A stretch of DNA of 64,000 nucleotides from Bin87 sp963666865. GTDB taxonomy: Bacteria; Chloroflexota; Dehalococcoidia; Lucifugimonadales; UBA3495. Where the stretch lies: positions 2,728,001-2,792,000 of the forward strand of contig OY763072.1 in assembly GCA_963666865.1 (NCBI GenBank), in the 5' to 3' direction. The notes beneath the pieces are model-generated. The model made no database searches, was not told the origin of the DNA, and saw nothing but the letters and a program-made list of their open reading frames with translations. The first letter of the stretch is position 1, and each line of letters begins with the position of its first letter. The position numbers and the translations under genes are program-made. Below, in pieces: positions 62,389 through 64,000 of the stretch.

Positions 62389-62463
62389 CCAGCCAACTAC
62401 AACCTGCTATTTGTCACAACACCGCGCTTCCAAGGTGGACTAATGTCCGTGGAAATCGCCGGC

Positions 62464-63042
62464 CTAATCCCCCTGTAAATCGACACGAATCGCTTCAGCA
62501 TAGTCTTTTTGCTTTTCCCTAACGATGGCCAGTTGTCTATACCCTGGATGCATCGGCAGGTGTCGATCCTTCGGGTATTCGGCGAACCAAGCTCGTCTGA
62601 CCTCTGGCGCGAAAGCGATTTGGGTCTCACAAGCCGCTATGGCCAGATCGAGCGCTTCTGGGTCACGATTGCGGTCCCGGTAAAACACCTGAATCATGGC
62701 ATAGTATGTGAAATGCCGGTCTAGGATATGCCCTTCGGTTCCTTCACCGAGTTCTATCCCTTTTTCAAGGAGACGCCGAGCTATCGGCAAGTCGTCGGGC
62801 GGCGACATAAACCAAGTAGCCAAACTGGTGAGTGGCACACTCAACGTGCCGTCCTCTTGGATAATGTTCCCAATCGGCAGATCGCTCGAATCAACGGCGA
62901 CGCCGAGCACCATCGGTTGGTATTTTGTAAGGATGTGTTTAATCTCTTCTGGCGTGAAGGCCGAATCCCACCACGCCAACAATGCTGGTTTCGATTGTGA
63001 GTTGGCATCCTCAGCAGCCTGCTTTCTTAAGAATCGCAACAT
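62464..63042 (-). CDS. TPR-like/helical repeat protein, C-terminus truncated by IS21
   Basis: A 192-aa protein starting at ATG 63042: MLRFLRKQAAEDANSQSKPA and onwards, with helical repeats (YRQLAIVREKQKDYAEAIRV, a TPR-like motif) near the end. The last codons VDLQGD come from the IS21 end, so the native C-terminus is lost. Function unknown. Confidence 0.65.
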   Translation of the reverse strand: MLRFLRKQAAEDANSQSKPALLAWWDSAFTPEEIKHILTKYQPMVLGVAVDSSDLPIGNIIQEDGTLSVPLTSLATWFMSPPDDLPIARRLLEKGIELGEGTEGHILDRHFTYYAMIQVFYRDRNRDPEALDLAIAACETQIAFAPEVRRAWFAEYPKDRHLPMHPGYRQLAIVREKQKDYAEAIRVDLQGD

Positions 63043-63078
63043 ATTCTCCGCCTTCTAATAAGTCGGTTTGGGCGCGTG

Positions 63079-64000
63079 TCAGTTTGTCAATTGCAGTATC
63101 GCCACGATGCGGCAGGCGGTGTCCGTAAAGTGCTGCACCTCTTCGGGTCGCAAGGCACGATCCAGAACCCGGCTCTCCCGGTACGACAACCACTTCTTGA
63201 GGACCTGGTATCCACCCAGTTGGTAGTTCCATACGGCGGCGGGAACGTTGCGCCAGTAGGCCCACTCGTTCAGGTACACGTCGAAGGTAGTGGATCCCAG
63301 CGTGGCCATGGCGTTGCCCAGCGCAGCGCGTTCCTCGGCAATGTATTCGCGCTCAATTATACGGCCATGACCGGGCATGACAGCCTCGCCCGTTCCGAAA
63401 TGGCCCCAGCCGGCGGACACGGCGAAGTCGTCTCCGGCCATGTTGCCGCGGTCCTTAGTGGCGGGCACGGCGATGGATGCCAACTCCCGCCGCAACGTGC
63501 CGGTCGTAACGCCTGCCACGGGAGCCTCGGGATCCAGTAGGGCGGCCAGTTGCCGGCCCCGCGCCGATGATACGGCTAGCGCATCCGCCGCGCCGGGAGC
63601 GTGGATGTAGGACCAGCCCTGCAGTGGGATGCGTGGCCACTCCATACGCAATGCCCCGGCGTTAGCTGCACGATAAGCGGGGTCGTGCAGCGTGGCGACC
63701 ACGTGGTAGAACAAGTCCTCGACGTCCAGTCCCAGACGATCCAAATAGCACTGTGCCGATAACGACAGGTTAGCACGGTGTTGCGTAACGGCTTGATTGG
63801 TGGCAAAACCATCTTCTCGCAGCCATGCCGGAAACATGCTGGCGCCCCACTCGTTCAGGTGAAGCGAGGCTACGTCCGTCGTGAACGTAGTCTGGGACTC
63901 GACGGCATCCCTGCGCAAACGAGCAACCGCGGAGAGCCATAGGTTCCCCTCGAAAACGTGCGGCTTGTATTCGGCACGCTTTTCATCCAGGAGTTTCGTG
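63079..64000 (-). CDS. Type ISP restriction-modification enzyme, C-terminal part (5' cut by window edge)
   Basis: The frame is open to the window edge. The 307 visible residues include NLWLSAVARLRRDAVESQTT, SLHLNEWGASMFPAWLRE, LFYHVVATLHDPAYR, LGSTTFDVYLNEWAYWRN and VWNYQLGGYQVLKKWLSYRE. The last of these is the target-recognition/C-terminal signature of single-chain type ISP enzymes, which carry nuclease, helicase, methyltransferase and specificity domains. The upstream domains lie outside the window. Confidence 0.82.
   Translation of the reverse strand, partial: TKLLDEKRAEYKPHVFEGNLWLSAVARLRRDAVESQTTFTTDVASLHLNEWGASMFPAWLREDGFATNQAVTQHRANLSLSAQCYLDRLGLDVEDLFYHVVATLHDPAYRAANAGALRMEWPRIPLQGWSYIHAPGAADALAVSSARGRQLAALLDPEAPVAGVTTGTLRRELASIAVPATKDRGNMAGDDFAVSAGWGHFGTGEAVMPGHGRIIEREYIAEERAALGNAMATLGSTTFDVYLNEWAYWRNVPAAVWNYQLGGYQVLKKWLSYRESRVLDRALRPEEVQHFTDTACRIVAILQLTN

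Larger units (their letters stand above)
59961..62480 (+). mobile_element. Complete IS21-family element
   Basis: About 2.5 kb with istA and istB. The ends show related sequences in inverse orientation: ATTTACAAGGTCATTAGGCC and a tandem relative near 59990 on the left; GATTTACAGGGGGATTAGGC read inward on the right (62480 leftwards). Such tandem terminal repeats are normal for IS21. The right end lies in the coding sequence at 62464, replacing that protein's C-terminus. Confidence 0.85.

Noticed and set aside
62438..62456. Similarity of the IS21 right end (GTCCGTGGAAATCG) to the CRISPR repeat end
   Set aside because: Only about 12 bases agree, there is no stem and no partner repeat; it is part of the IS21 terminal sequence and likely chance.

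Overview
The first 25 kb is a compact, GC-rich chromosomal core with a respiratory and housekeeping gene set. The rest, to the right edge, is an accessory island full of insertion sequences and defence genes. Three things suggest a Chloroflexota bacterium, probably Dehalococcoidia/SAR202-like: the nuo operon style, an iron-sulfur succinate dehydrogenase followed by a CCG-domain subunit instead of a normal membrane anchor, and a monomeric NADP isocitrate dehydrogenase beside malate dehydrogenase. This assignment is an inference from gene content; there is no rRNA gene to confirm it. Ankyrin, HEPN, restriction and CRISPR genes together with many transposons would also fit a host-associated (for example sponge) lineage, but that is speculation.

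Core (1-25,000). The 3' end of nuoH is followed by nuoIJK, a 64-aa gene of unknown function, and nuoLMN (complex I), then nadK, two tandem NUDIX hydrolases, sdhA, sdhB and a heterodisulfide-reductase-B-like gene. Next, on the minus strand, come two overlapping helical-protein genes, a class III aminotransferase, malate dehydrogenase and isocitrate dehydrogenase. A selenocysteine tRNA with its own terminator follows, then thioredoxin, a fused RlmD-like 23S rRNA methyltransferase/Maf protein, Tat export genes and a Gfo/Idh/MocA oxidoreductase. Two families of short palindromic repeats are scattered between these genes.

Island, left half (25,100-42,700). A tyrosine integrase and excisionase open the island. 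They are followed by transposon wreckage (IS21, IS630, IS256), a NERD-nuclease plus UvrD-helicase gene pair that looks like a defence module, a ParB-like protein, unknown genes, and an ankyrin-repeat gene pair that lies between copies of a 37-nt CRISPR-type repeat. An IS701-like element has inserted inside one of those repeats, and a second IS630 copy lies directly against it. That IS630 copy has cut off the start of a PaREP1/HEPN-like gene.

Island, right half (42,700-64,000). There is an oligopeptide-type binding lipoprotein, a decayed partial copy of it, a zone of short repeats with a 28-bp perfect palindrome, and a nucleotidyltransferase-HEPN protein. A subtype I-G (formerly I-U) CRISPR-Cas locus follows: 10 repeats and 9 spacers, cas2, a cas4-cas1 fusion, csb3, cas3, csb2 and csb1, all cas genes on the minus strand. 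Tyrosine-recombinase genes or fragments bracket the locus. cas3 is broken four times: a 1-nt deletion, two amber codons and a nested transposon. The adaptation genes and the other effector genes read intact. A divergent single copy of the CRISPR repeat lies upstream of csb1, in the opposite orientation to the array. The window ends with a complete IS21 element that truncates a repeat-type protein gene, then the C-terminal part of a type ISP restriction-modification enzyme that runs off the edge.

How it works together: the core encodes NADH and succinate entry into the quinone pool plus TCA-cycle steps. The island is a defence and mobility zone in which transposons have repeatedly hit both CRISPR repeats and CRISPR effector genes.
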